Below are positions 36,545-46,199 of a DNA stretch of 64,000 bases, piece by piece. Numbering within the stretch: position 1 is the first letter of the stretch; each line of letters starts with the position of its first letter. Under the pieces are notes generated by a model. That model saw only the letters and a list, made by a program, of their open reading frames with translations, had not been told where the DNA came from and did not search any database. Made by a program: the position numbers and the translations under genes. The stretch is taken from the NCBI GenBank assembly GCA_002205965.3, contig NADL03000602.1, positions 1,860,001 through 1,924,000 on the forward strand, given 5' to 3'. The DNA comes from Kappaphycus alvarezii (Eukaryota; Rhodophyta; Florideophyceae; Gigartinales; Solieriaceae).

Positions 36545-39050
36545 ACAACATCCTGATTATCAAATGTGGTGTTTCTAAAGCAATTTCGCGCACTGTATTA
36601 CTCCAGTTTACTTCGCATATATGTGCATCAGCCTGTTTATTGTCGCATGCTTCCGAGCTCTCCGACCTCCGCAACGCCAATCCCGTTGCGGACGCCTTCG
36701 ATGCTCCATACAAGTCTTGCTACTAGGCGCTGTACTGGATTGCTCTCACCGACGCCGGGGGCTCGAGGACAGGGTGACGGGCGGCTTTGGAGAGGTCTAC
36801 GGCAAACAACAGCGTTTGCGAATCACGCCGCCACCCGCGGGTTGATCCGTAGGCACAGCACAGCGCTTGGTCACCGCAACGACCCATAAGTGTCTTACAT
36901 ACCCCATTGTGGCATTTCGAAGCGGGAACAATGGTACCCTGCAATAGAACTGTAACCACATCTTGTAATTGCGGTTCGAGATGTAGGTACCAAAGCCTGG
37001 AGCTGGCTGGCATGAAAGCCAGTCCTTGCAACCATGCAATGACAACGTGGCTCGGAATGCCACTGTCCTCTCATCCCCCTTTGGCATGGCGTCAAAGGCC
37101 TTTTCCTCAACTTGGCGAGCGAGTTGCCCTTGCCAAAACAGCTGAATTGAGTCGATAGGCGTGAACTGGACAACCTTCTTGGGTGCCACTTGTGTCTTCC
37201 CTCGTCGTGCACCCGAACTGAGGTGTTCGGTGGCACAGGGAGAAGGGTAGAGCATAGGGCACGCGTGAGGGACACGGAGGAAAGGAAGGCAGCCGCCGCA
37301 GTGAGCTTAGTGGAGTGGAGCCCGATGCCAAATGCTGCCGGTTTGACGGGGCCAAAGGGCTCAATTGGAGGTTGTAATTCCCGGAAAGTGTCGGCGTCCA
37401 GAACCCCGCCCACCAACCCTGCAGCGTGTACAGCAATAGCAACTGCGGTGTCGAATTCAGTTGCCCCCTTAAAGAATGGAATGAGGGGAACTACATGTAA
37501 GAGGTGGTTGATCTGACATACACCAAAGCAGGTCCGCAGTAAGTGGAGATCTACAGTCCATGAGTATCCTCCAGGGTTAACAGGGATTTGAGGAGAGGCT
37601 GTAACGAAGTGACATGCTTTGAGAACTCGCGCTTCATGAATAGGTCCGACCCGATGGGGGCGCGGAGCACTTTTGTCCCGTCGTTATAGTTCTGGCAAAG
37701 CTCATATGGGAGGGACTGCTGAACAGGTGGGGACGGGGTTGTTGACCACCAGACGGCACACTTATCAATGCAGAGGTGTAAACCCAAACTGAGTACCTCC
37801 GGGGAGGAGATGAACTGTAGTTCTGTTCGAATGGCTTCATGGGTGCCACCCATATACCCATCGTCCAAGTACCACAGCTGAAGGAGTAGAGATGTAGCCG
37901 TGGTGTCGTCCACATTTTCCAGGCGGTTTTTGAGTTCCCGCGTCACTCTTTGCAGCTCATCGATGGGCCTACCCGGTGCTAAACAACGGGTATACGGCGC
38001 ACCATGCCCGGGCCTTAAGACACACATTGCTCCCAAAGCTTTCTCCGTATTATTGCCAGGTACCGTTCTTCGCCCCCAACACCCCGTGCCCCAGGAGCAA
38101 CAGCCCGGAAACCCTGGGCATCTTCGGTGACCACCTCATGCACTGCTTGCATGGCCGAGAGCGAATCGATCGTCACGACCGCCAGGTTACGGTCCTCACG
38201 TCGGACTTAGCAAAGGCAGCGCAGCACCCGGTCATGGAGCCCCGTCCCAATGGCCAACATCGCACAAGGCCAGACATCAAGGCTATAGGGAGCACCGAAG
38301 GGATAGACTTTCTCGACGTTATATTCGTCAATCCACTTGCTCCCTCCAACACACGGGCCCGTTGCTTCAACCTCTTGACATCTCTGAACCTCGCGAAAAC
38401 ATCAAAGTTCAGGAGGTATCCACGCATCCAGGTCCCGACTGATCCCAGTGCCGATATCCACTCTGGGCGGGTGGCACCCGGACGCATTCGTGGTGCTGAC
38501 AGACGTGGGTACGCACGTCGCCGAACGAGTCATGGAGACCGTCGGGCGGATGCGATCAGTCCTTTTGCAAAGAAACGCCGCAGCGACAGTTTCGTCCAAC
38601 GCAGCATGCCTCACGGCTGGCTTCACACCAGCCCTGTGAGTTCGTATCTCATGACTCTGCCTCATTTTCAGACTCTCTAATACACACACCTGCTCCCACT
38701 AGTCTTCCGAAAATAGCCGTCCTGCATCCCTAATCAGTAAAGCACCCCAATTCCACCCCCTTTTTGCAGCACAAAGGAGGATAAAAATGGACCCAGCGGA
38801 TCCCCACGCTGCACGCTTACCACGCTCCGTAGCATATCATCCCCACGCCACAGATGAACCCAGTTTACAGCGTACGGGCAATGGACCCAAGGGAAGAGCT
38901 CCGGGAATCTCTGTTCGACCTCCGTCAAAAACGCACTGCGGCTAACCAAGCGAAAAGCGTTTTGAAGGTCAAGGGTTCACAGTGCATACTCCGCCGATTC
39001 GCCATGCTCCTCGTATATTCGCCGTGTAGCGTGGGCAACTACCTCTGATG
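36545..39050 (-). mobile_element. LINE beta family, copy C, interrupted
   Basis: Minus-strand pieces of a second LINE family make up this copy. At 38734-38990 lie DLQNAFRLVSR (RT motif A) and VQRGDPLGPFLSSFVLQ (motif B). At 37551-37970 lie PIDELQRVTRELKNRLEN and LQLWYLDDGYMGG (motif C). At 36797-37255 lie WLSCQPAPGFGTYI-type thumb residues. At 36723-36830 a GDQALCC knuckle and DLSKAARHPVLEP begin the endonuclease. The 3' tail near 36560-36600 matches the LINE scrap at 18.9-19.2 kb. Between motifs B and C it is interrupted by an opposite-strand LINE fragment (37976-38700). Several frame changes make it inactive. Confidence 0.75.
37980..38700 (+). mobile_element. LINE beta family, copy D (5'-truncated, inserted in copy C)
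   Basis: A plus-strand frame (37976-38680) has GIFGDHLMHC (zinc knuckle), RIDRHDRQ, DLAKAAQHPVMEPR, then RPDIK and FLDVIFVNPL, which fit the RPD...D.K-type restriction-like endonuclease. A frame change near 38450 leads to PISTLGGWHPDAFVVL and VSSNAACLTAGFTPAL, ending at TGA near 38639. The interval lies exactly where copy C (minus) lacks the sequence between its RT motifs B and C, so a truncated LINE landed in an older relative. Exact junctions and target duplication are not clear. Confidence 0.7.
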
Positions 39051-39059
39051 CTCCTGACG

Positions 39060-39310
39060 TTGATACTCCCAACTGTAGTGGCTGAAAGTATTTGAAAGCC
39101 TATATTCAGCTGGTATAGTATTTCCCACTCTTCGTCCCGGGTACAGTACTCAGGCCTGCGGACATACTGGTTCCACCCTCCTGCTCTCCCCAGCGCTAAC
39201 CCTACCACCTTCGATATCACGATGGTCTCGCCATTCAAGGCCACTAAGAAAGCCACCCAGCATGGACGAAAGCAATGCCCACATGATGCTCGATGGAGCA
39301 AGAAATAAAC
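39060..39310 (+). pseudogene. LINE alpha family, endonuclease scrap
   Basis: The plus-strand translation near 39131-39180 reads FVPGTVLRPADILVPP, and in a second frame near 39200-39270 FDITMVSPFKATKKATQ. Both match the endonuclease of LINE copy B (LLPGTDYRPADILLVHPP and CDVAVTSPFKQ). One frame change separates them. Only about 200 bp is preserved. Confidence 0.65.
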
Positions 39311-39380
39311 GACCTAACTGTTGAAAGTTTTCACAAATGGTGCACGGTGCATCTGGTTTTTTGATTTTCAGCTACAGGAA

Positions 39381-39873
39381 ACGGTCCCTTCGTAAAGCAT
39401 TTTAGTAATAAAAGGTCACCATTCCCCCCGTAAACTTGACCCCGTCATCGACGACCCCCTCTTCGCTCCCTCCCCGCAAAGAATCGACTTCACCATCGTC
39501 AGCCCGCACTCTCGCCCCTACCGAGACCTCGCCGTTGGCGGAACATCCGCGCTCGAAATAGCCAACCTGAAGAAGCACAACTACTACAGCCCTCCTTGCC
39601 GGTCCGAGGGCATCGAACTGCGCCCCTTGGCAATCGACGTTTATGGCCAGATGGACATCTCCGGCCTCCAGCTCCTCCAGGACATTGCCAACTGCACCGC
39701 CGCTAGACGGGGAAAGCCTGCCTTGACGGAGTTTCGCGCGCTTCGTACGATGGTGTCAGCATTTGTGCAGCGGTATCCTGCCGTCATAATCAACCAGCGC
39801 AAATTCTGCGCGGTTGAACCCCAATAGGTCCGGCCAGGGCCGTACGGTCCCTCGTAATGCATTTTAGTAATAA
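39381..39873 (+). mobile_element. LINE gamma fragment framed by ~30 bp target duplications
   Basis: Direct repeats flank 39412-39843: 39381-39411 (ACGGTCCCTTCGTAAAGC and on to TTTTAGTAATAA) and 39844-39873, with about three differences. The insert is one uninterrupted plus frame of 138 codons, from its first base to TAG at 39824-39826. It contains RIDFTIVSPHSRPYRDLAV, LEIANLKKHNYYSPP and RPLAIDVYGQMD, the C-terminal half of a restriction-like endonuclease LINE. Only about 17 bases follow the stop before the downstream repeat, and there is no poly(A). This is the picture of target-primed insertion of a strongly 5'-truncated copy. Confidence 0.75.
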
Positions 39874-39899
39874 CTTTACTTTTACTCTTTTTACTTATC

Positions 39900-41520
39900 T
39901 TGAGTGTACACCGACTGACCGACTATTCAGTTACGAGCTAACTGGATGGACCACATCGGTCACGTGCAGTGGGGCCCGCGATATGATGGCCATAGCCACC
40001 GACGACCACAAAGTGCAACTGATACGCTGGTAGATGCGTGTGCGAATCGTAGCGTCCGAGGTGTGGCATTTCGTGGCTACACGTGGCACAACCTCTTCGA
40101 TAAATAATGCAGTATCCGGAGAAGGGACACCGAGGGAGTCGAAGACCAGAGGTTGGAATCGGAAACCTGGGTCCCGGGAGGGCAGAGAGGGGGGGACCAG
40201 GCGCCTTGACAGCTTGTGCTGTAGGTCCTGGATCTTGCGAAGGTGCATGAGGGCGGCAGCCCCACCGGCGACTTGCGTCGCTTTGGTGATGGAGGTCTGC
40301 TTGAACGGAGACGTGACGGCGACGTCACATGCAATGGGTCGGTCTGGTAGGGCAGGTTCAGTGTCACGGGGGGGATGCACGAGGAGAATGTCAGCGGGCC
40401 TGTAGTCCGTCCCGGGGAGGAGATTCTCAGCTTCGAACTCGTAGTCAAGGCCGGCGGCACGGAACACGGAACACGTGCCACGCGAATACATTGCGAACGG
40501 AGTTGTGGCGGTGAATGCGCCCGAACTCTGAGACGCAGCGGTCGGCGGCATGGTCACCGTGGACATCCATGTCCTGCTGGCAGTGGTGGCATTTCAATGG
40601 CACCGAGTCTGTGTAGACTGGGAGACCGAGGTGCCTGCGCAGCATGATGCTCCAGTGTGCTGATGACACCTTCGTCGCTGTGGTGGGGTGGGCCCATAAG
40701 AACGCCGCCGCACCGGTGTTACGGAAGGCCAAGCCTCGAATCCGGCGACGTGTGGACGTGTCGGAGTGGCAGCTAGGATGTGGCACTCTCTTCCATAGTT
40801 CATCCTCCCAAAACTCCTTTGCCCTGGCTTCTTGCTGCGCCCGATTTAGATGAGATTGCAGGTTGACGGGCATGGCGGCAAGGGAGGCGGGTTCAAAGGG
40901 GCCTAGGTCGGTGGCAAACGGGTCATCTTGGATCTGTCGGACGAAATCGCGCAGGGGCCGGCGTGCCTGGTTGACGAGGAAATGTCGTTCACCCCGTGCC
41001 TGTTTCACAAGGACGGGGACGAAGCGGGGTGTTGCATAGTCAGCGGTGCGTAGGCGGGCGGGGGCAGCTTCCAGAATGCTGGCGGCGACAGCCGCGTGCA
41101 GTGCAGGGCCAATCCTTGAGAACCCGTGCCCCCCGAGACGGAGTGGGAGACAAGCTTGTTCCCATGCGTCGTCGGTGAGGGGGACCTTATGGAGCGTGGC
41201 GTAAGCGGCTCGCTGCACTGAGTCGAACTCCCTTGCAGGCTCCGCGGCATGCTGAGGGTCCGCAAGCCGAAAGGCGTGAAGCACCCGGCATGCGGATGCA
41301 CATAAGCGGTGCATGTGGAAGCGGGCCCTGGGGTCTTGGACCCTTTCCAGCAGCGCCAGGGTGCGACGGCACCCCTCTATCTTGCTGCGTCAGAATGTTT
41401 TCGTGAAAGCAGCGTTACCCAACGGGGCCCCGAGGAGCTCGAAACCATCGCCTGCGCATTCTGCAAGCGGGAACGCGGCCAGGAAAGCAGCGCGATCAGC
41501 TGGCGCATTTCCCCGTACTG
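39900..41520 (-). mobile_element. LINE alpha family, copy B, 5'-truncated
   Basis: On the minus strand, from about 41520, the frame reads ADRAAFLAAFPLAECAGDG (equivalent to DRTDFLREFPLSECSRDG in copy A), so the whole RT core is missing. An in-frame TGA near 41388-41390 is followed by MHRLCASACRVLHAFRLAD, TTATKVSSAHWSIMLRRHLG and CHHCQQDMDVHGDHAADRC, a zinc knuckle. A frame change near 40480 leads to LLPGTDYRPADILLVHPP and CDVAVTSPFKQ. These are the D and D-x-K parts of a PD-(D/E)XK restriction-like endonuclease. The C-terminus SCTLWSSVAMAIISRAPLH ends at 39931. The 3' untranslated end shares GTGTACAC and downstream bases with copy A. Confidence 0.8.
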
Positions 41521-41712
41521 TGTAACACCACCAGTACAGTACAGTACATTCAGGCGCATCCCTGAACGGGAGTACATTGGTTTCACGAGGCAGTGAACGT
41601 GCGGAAGTTCTGAACGACAAACTTGCACAGGTACAGAGAGCGGTGACGCAAAGGAAAATGGAAAGCAAAAAAAGGCGCTAAAAGAATATTTTTAAATTTT
41701 TTTGCTCTTCCC

Positions 41713-41756
41713 AAATGTCATCAATTGATTATAAATGTAATCAATTGATGACATTT
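41713..41756. repeat. 19 bp perfect inverted repeat
   Basis: AAATGTCATCAATTGATTA at 41713-41731 is matched exactly by its reverse complement at 41738-41756 with a 6-base loop. The core ATCAATTGATGAC also occurs at about 19083-19096 in a LINE 3' region. Confidence 0.95.
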
Positions 41757-41975
41757 GTCGAATACTGTACTGTAGACACACCATACCGTACAGTAGATTG
41801 GCGATCGTGTTAGCCTCGTACAGCAATGAACGCCACCCTTCTTGTTTTAGCTAACATCTCCATTACAGTACAGTAGATTCCCCTCCCCCTCTGCCCCCTT
41901 TTCCGCAACGACGGTTAGGGCACCAATCGGATTAATGCTGCAGTCTCGTTGGGCAAAGGAAATGTCTTACTGCCA

Positions 41976-44249
41976 ATGCTGTCCCAAATGGCTGTTGAAC
42001 GGAAGAGGCATTTTCCAGGCAACCAAGAGGTATGCATCTCGCCGTGGGCGTCGTCGTTTTCCTCGATCAGTTACACTTTCTCTCAATTGGTCCTAGCGTA
42101 TGTGAACGTCTCGCATCCCCGAAAGGCCTTCCCCTTCAAGCCCTCACATCCAAAGCTTCCTTGTATTTCCCAACCAACCCTCCGTCCTCACCCCCGACGT
42201 ATGCATTCAGCATTCGGCATGCATCCTAGATTGGCCGCCAAAATCCCTTCCACCCGTCGCTCCGAAGATAGACCATGGATTTCCACTCACTCGATCAAAA
42301 ATGCACTACACAGGAACCATTTCGTTGACTTTTTGCAAGTCCATGGCCCACGGGCTGGTTTCACCCGTGACGATGAAGCTATTACCTTTGACGAATCCGC
42401 AAATGCTGCTATTCGCACGGCAAGATTAACACGCGAATTCCAATGTCAGGTCATCGGTGCCTTTGTGCGACGCGCGGGTCAAGCTTCCTGTGTCTCTCCA
42501 ATAACCACAAAGCAGTTCACAGAAGAATTAAGAAGTTTAACTGTTCAGCTGATAACTGAAAGGAAACCTCTGATTGTTGGCGCTATCCTGGCTGATGTGG
42601 AACGTAGGATATGGGCGCGGGTACCGTTGCTCATTCGGTGTGACGTGGCTCGGGAATTATTTCCAGTGGTCAAAATTAAGGCGTCTGCCTGCTTGGAGGA
42701 CACATACGTTGCGGTAGGGGTAAAACGGAGTTCGGTTGTGACGACTGAGAGGGGTTATTTGAAGCGTAAATTCTTGAGGAACATACAAATCGAGATGTGG
42801 CTGTGGAATCGTCTTTTAACAGCCTTGCAGGGCGTCGATGCGGGCAAGGCATTGCTAGTGGGTTTAAATCCCAACAGGAAGAAAGCCGTAGCGATGGGTG
42901 CGTGGCCCAAACAAGAGGGCAGTGTGGGCATCGAGGGGTTGTTTGATACTGATGTGTGGAAATTGGCACAGGTTGAGTTTGGGGGTGCGCAATGTCCAAA
43001 GGGTATTGCCGCGATACAGTCATTGGCATGGCGGGTGCAAGTGGTCGACAAAGGTGAGGAATGGATTCGTGCGGTTGACACGAATTTAAATGCGGACGGG
43101 GAAACTGAAGATAACGAGCGGGACAGGTTTCTGAGGGTCGTCCAGTCGACAAAGGATGTGAGGCTACGACCAAACATGAAGGTGGACTCTTTTCATGACT
43201 TTCCATGGGCAAAAGGGAAGTATGAAGTTGCAGAAATTGTCAAAGAACTCACTCTGCTGTCGCGTATCGGAGTCAATGTAACTGAACAAAGTATGGCAAA
43301 TGGACTACCGAACGATTTTGAAAATCCCACTGTAGATGCCGAGGCCTTGGGAATTGACGCATCTTCCACAAAGAAGCTCCTGGAGATGTGCAAACCCACG
43401 TATGAAGGAGAGTTGGTTTATCCCGCGGTAATCCCCCATAATTACTACAATTGGAGGAGACTGCAAGGTTTCAAGGGTAACATCCCGCATGTTTTCAATA
43501 AGGCATCTCCTTTGATTCCATACGCGGACGAACGGACTTTTTACGTCGACTTGGAGCTTGCAAGTCCGGACATGTTGTACACAAATATTGCGCAGGACGG
43601 CAACCAAGCTGAGTCTGCGCGTTTTTACGATGAGCACCCCATAATGCCGTTAGAAGAGCAGTCTTCACGAGGCTCTTTGATTTTCATGATTGGATGTGGC
43701 CAGGTTATCAATGGAGAATGGAGGCATCGCGCCTTTGTTGCGAGTTCACTGTCAAAAGAGGGTGAACGCACTGTGATCCGTGAGTGGTTGGAACATTTGA
43801 ATTGTTTGAATCCAGACAATTGTGGCCCACCCTTGCTTCATGTTTGGGGTCCTGAACAGCACCTCTTGAAAACGGCGATGAAATCTATGACCCGCGAAGA
43901 CACAGAGTCGTTGAAAGCCATTGGGTCGTATAGGGTGATCAACATTCAACAAGTAGTACAAAAGGGAAGCGTCACTATCAAAGGCTGCTTCAAAAACTCA
44001 CTGAAATCTGTGGCTACGAGTCTTGAGCAATATGAGCTCCTAGAGGATTTCAATGGTAGAGGGGATGAGGACTCGGTATGTAACGGAGGAGATGCCATGG
44101 CCCTCGGATTGAGTTGCGCGGAGTACGCCAAGCGGAACAGCCTAAAATTGCTTTCGCATGTGCCGAGGATGGAGCAAATCGTGAAATACAATGAAGCTGA
44201 CTGCCGAGATATAGCCCGCATCGTGAAGTATTTGCGAGACAATCACTAA
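41976..44249 (+). CDS. RecB-like / RNase H-like (TM0106-type) nuclease
   Basis: This intronless 757-codon frame starts at the first in-frame ATG (41976); a stop lies upstream at 41934. Residues 1-100 are Ser/Arg/Pro-rich and could be an organelle transit peptide. Residues about 115-295 resemble a PD-(D/E)XK nuclease of the predicted RecB family: VPLLIRCDVARE, then YVAVGVKRSS, then a helical FLRNIQIEMWLWNRLLTAL segment. The acid expected before VK is Gly here, so this domain may be inactive. After a linker, residues about 520-757 match the DEDD/RNase H fold (PF13482 type): FYVDLEL (D-x-E), GSLIFMIGCG, LLHVWGPEQHLL, and IVKYNEADCRDIARIVKYL as the last acid motif. Domain order fits the TM0106-like family, whose biochemical role is not established to my knowledge. 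It is convergent with the GDT1 gene. Confidence 0.8.
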   Translation: MLSQMAVERKRHFPGNQEVCISPWASSFSSISYTFSQLVLAYVNVSHPRKAFPFKPSHPKLPCISQPTLRPHPRRMHSAFGMHPRLAAKIPSTRRSEDRPWISTHSIKNALHRNHFVDFLQVHGPRAGFTRDDEAITFDESANAAIRTARLTREFQCQVIGAFVRRAGQASCVSPITTKQFTEELRSLTVQLITERKPLIVGAILADVERRIWARVPLLIRCDVARELFPVVKIKASACLEDTYVAVGVKRSSVVTTERGYLKRKFLRNIQIEMWLWNRLLTALQGVDAGKALLVGLNPNRKKAVAMGAWPKQEGSVGIEGLFDTDVWKLAQVEFGGAQCPKGIAAIQSLAWRVQVVDKGEEWIRAVDTNLNADGETEDNERDRFLRVVQSTKDVRLRPNMKVDSFHDFPWAKGKYEVAEIVKELTLLSRIGVNVTEQSMANGLPNDFENPTVDAEALGIDASSTKKLLEMCKPTYEGELVYPAVIPHNYYNWRRLQGFKGNIPHVFNKASPLIPYADERTFYVDLELASPDMLYTNIAQDGNQAESARFYDEHPIMPLEEQSSRGSLIFMIGCGQVINGEWRHRAFVASSLSKEGERTVIREWLEHLNCLNPDNCGPPLLHVWGPEQHLLKTAMKSMTREDTESLKAIGSYRVINIQQVVQKGSVTIKGCFKNSLKSVATSLEQYELLEDFNGRGDEDSVCNGGDAMALGLSCAEYAKRNSLKLLSHVPRMEQIVKYNEADCRDIARIVKYLRDNH

Positions 44250-44601
44250 ATCGGTAGTGCAATCCGGGTAGGACCACCAATCCAACCAACGACCACGACC
44301 ACGAAAGGAATCAGGCCCGATGATGTCAACTTTGGTACCAGATGCAGCGATGGATTAATTTGTGAACTAAGAACTGAACTCACCTGCAACCAATAAACTC
44401 ATTCCTCAGTACAGATATCCTCTCGTCTGAGAAAATTTGTCTTGGATGGCTGTATCCAAACCTCGTTTACGTAAACAAACCAAAATAGTTTATTGTTAGC
44501 AAGCGAGGACAATTCTCGTGATGCGCGCGCGCCCGGTCCCCACACGCACCGCTGTACAAGCGCGTAACCTGTCCAACTACACCCTTGCCCCGCCACGTCA
44601 A
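44250..44601. other. 352 bp spacer between convergent host genes
   Basis: This spacer must hold the 3' ends of both the nuclease and the transporter transcripts. CAATAAA at 44390-44396 on the plus strand is a candidate polyadenylation signal for the nuclease gene. I see no gene here. Confidence 0.5.
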
Positions 44602-45479
44602 CTATTCCAACTTGCCGCTGGCCGTGAGGACAGAAAACGAAAGGAATAATAAACCACCTGTGAGAGCCACAGCCCTCTCGGAAATCTTAGTGGCAAGCAG
44701 TCTACCGCCGATAACGGCCAACCCGGTGCAAATAGCGTGACCTAGTACACCGCCCAAAATGACACCGTACAGATCCCTTGACGCGGCCAGGGCAATGGTG
44801 GCAATCTGGCTTCGGTCTCCCCATTCAGCCAACCCAGTCATAGTGAAGCTCTTGACGAAAATGGGACTCAAGAGAGTGAAACCGGCGGCACGGACCAGGG
44901 CTGTCTTCTTTGCTCCATCGTCTTTCAACTCTTCCTCGACCTCTGCCAGTTCCTCGTTTTCTCCTTGGTCATCCCTCGCATTCTCCACCAATCCCTTAAC
45001 AGTTGGACGCCAAAGTAGGCAAACAGAACAGCGGCAGCGAGACTGGTCCACTTTCTGTCGAGCAACAAGGGGAAGGCCTTTCCGATGGCTGCGGACAGGA
45101 TAGTCATTGCTGCGAGTGCACTTAATGCACCGGACCAAACGACGATACGGGAGGCCTTCATGGCAAGAATGGCGGCGACGAAGAAAGTTCGATCGCCGAG
45201 CTCGCATGCGAGAATTAGAAGGAAGCTCTGCATGAAGCCGGAAACAAAGCCATTTTCGGCCTCAATAGAATCACGAAGGTTGGTGGGAAGCAAATCGAAA
45301 AGAGTGGCCATGCCTTGGGTAGTAAAGTCGGGGCGTTGTATTTGAGGTGCGTCGGGATGGGAATGCAGTTGAGGAGCGACGGGTGCGGGGACGGCAACGA
45401 TGAGAATAAGCAGGAGAGAGATGTGAAGGACGTAGAGGAGGAGGCAAGGGTATCGTGAGCAGCGGCGGGGAAGAGGCAT
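44602..45479 (-). pseudogene. GDT1: GDT1/TMEM165-type Ca2+/Mn2+ cation transporter with a frame change
   Basis: A host membrane protein of about 290 codons in two overlapping frames. The first ATG (45479) gives MPLPRRCSRYPCLLLYVLH and a hydrophobic stretch, a likely signal peptide. The first UPF0016 repeat follows with FLLILACELGDRTFFVAAIL and a hydrophobic segment ending AVLFAYFGVQLLRD. In the next frame ENARDDQGENEELAEVEEEL and the second repeat SFTMTGLAEWGDRSQIATIA follow, then TGLAVIGGRLLATKISERAV. The paired E-x-G-D-R-(S/T) motifs define the family, which moves Ca2+/Mn2+ (and H+) across Golgi or thylakoid-type membranes. The join needs a one-base shift at about 44990-45000. Both halves are otherwise well kept, so a sequence error or a very recent mutation is likely. 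An intron at this point is not supported by splice sites I can see. Confidence 0.85.
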
Positions 45480-46170
45480 CGGGGTGTGGGGACGATACGG
45501 ATCGAAGTGAAGAAATTGTAAGCGGGAGGGGGGGGGTTGCAAGGGAAGCGGGTGGAGGTGTATTTATTGATGACGTTTACGCGACAGCAAGGCAGGCGGA
45601 GTGGTTTGAGATGGGATGGTTTGGAGAAAAGTAGACGTTGCGGATGGGAAGGCGGGAGTGCACGGCTAGCAAGAAACGACGGGTGTGACAATCAGCGGCA
45701 TGATTGTCGGGGTTAACGGCGGGCAGAGATGACTACTTGTAAGAGGAGTCGGCAGGGCGTTGACTTTTGGCAAATGTGTACAAAAGCGGTAGCGAAAAGA
45801 AAAAGAGATTCCCGGCGGACGGAACAACGTGGGTGTCAGAGAGTTGGCGGTGAGTCAATGTTACTGTACCGTGTACTGTACTACAGCTCTGAATTGCAGT
45901 GTACAGTACTGTACGACGGGTCATTGTATTGTATTGTACAGTATTGTACTGTACTCCACAGCATTTTTCTGTATGCACAAGGCCATACTCCAATATCAAG
46001 CTTGAACGGGAACAAGAGCCGTACAGTATCGTGCGGCTGTCATGCCCCGCTCAAGACATCAAAGTCTGAATCTCACGCGCTCATAAACTTAATTTCAAAG
46101 TAGACAAAATTGAAATGAAATTCATACTGTTTACAGCTCTTGCTACAGTAATGCACATACTGTACCGTAA
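45480..46170. other. upstream region of GDT1, no gene
   Basis: No recognised gene is present. The interval must hold the GDT1 promoter (minus strand) and contains a dense run of TACTGTAC-like words at 45861-45956. Confidence 0.5.
45861..45956. repeat. TACTGTAC/GTACAGTAC word cluster
   Basis: At least six overlapping or nearby copies of GTACTGTAC, GTACAGTACTGTAC and TTGTATTGTATTGTACAG occur in under 100 bp. Similar words recur at 41533-41550, 41765-41800, 57096-57108, 59853-59866 and 63835-63848. Confidence 0.75.
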
Positions 46171-46199
46171 TTTTGTCCCACAACTGGATCTCGACAGGA

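Noticed and set aside
42676-43637. Minus-strand frames inside the nuclease gene
   Set aside because: Antisense shadows of an intact 757-codon frame with domain motifs.
44759-45345. Plus-strand frames opposite GDT1
   Set aside because: No motifs; explained by the minus-strand transporter.
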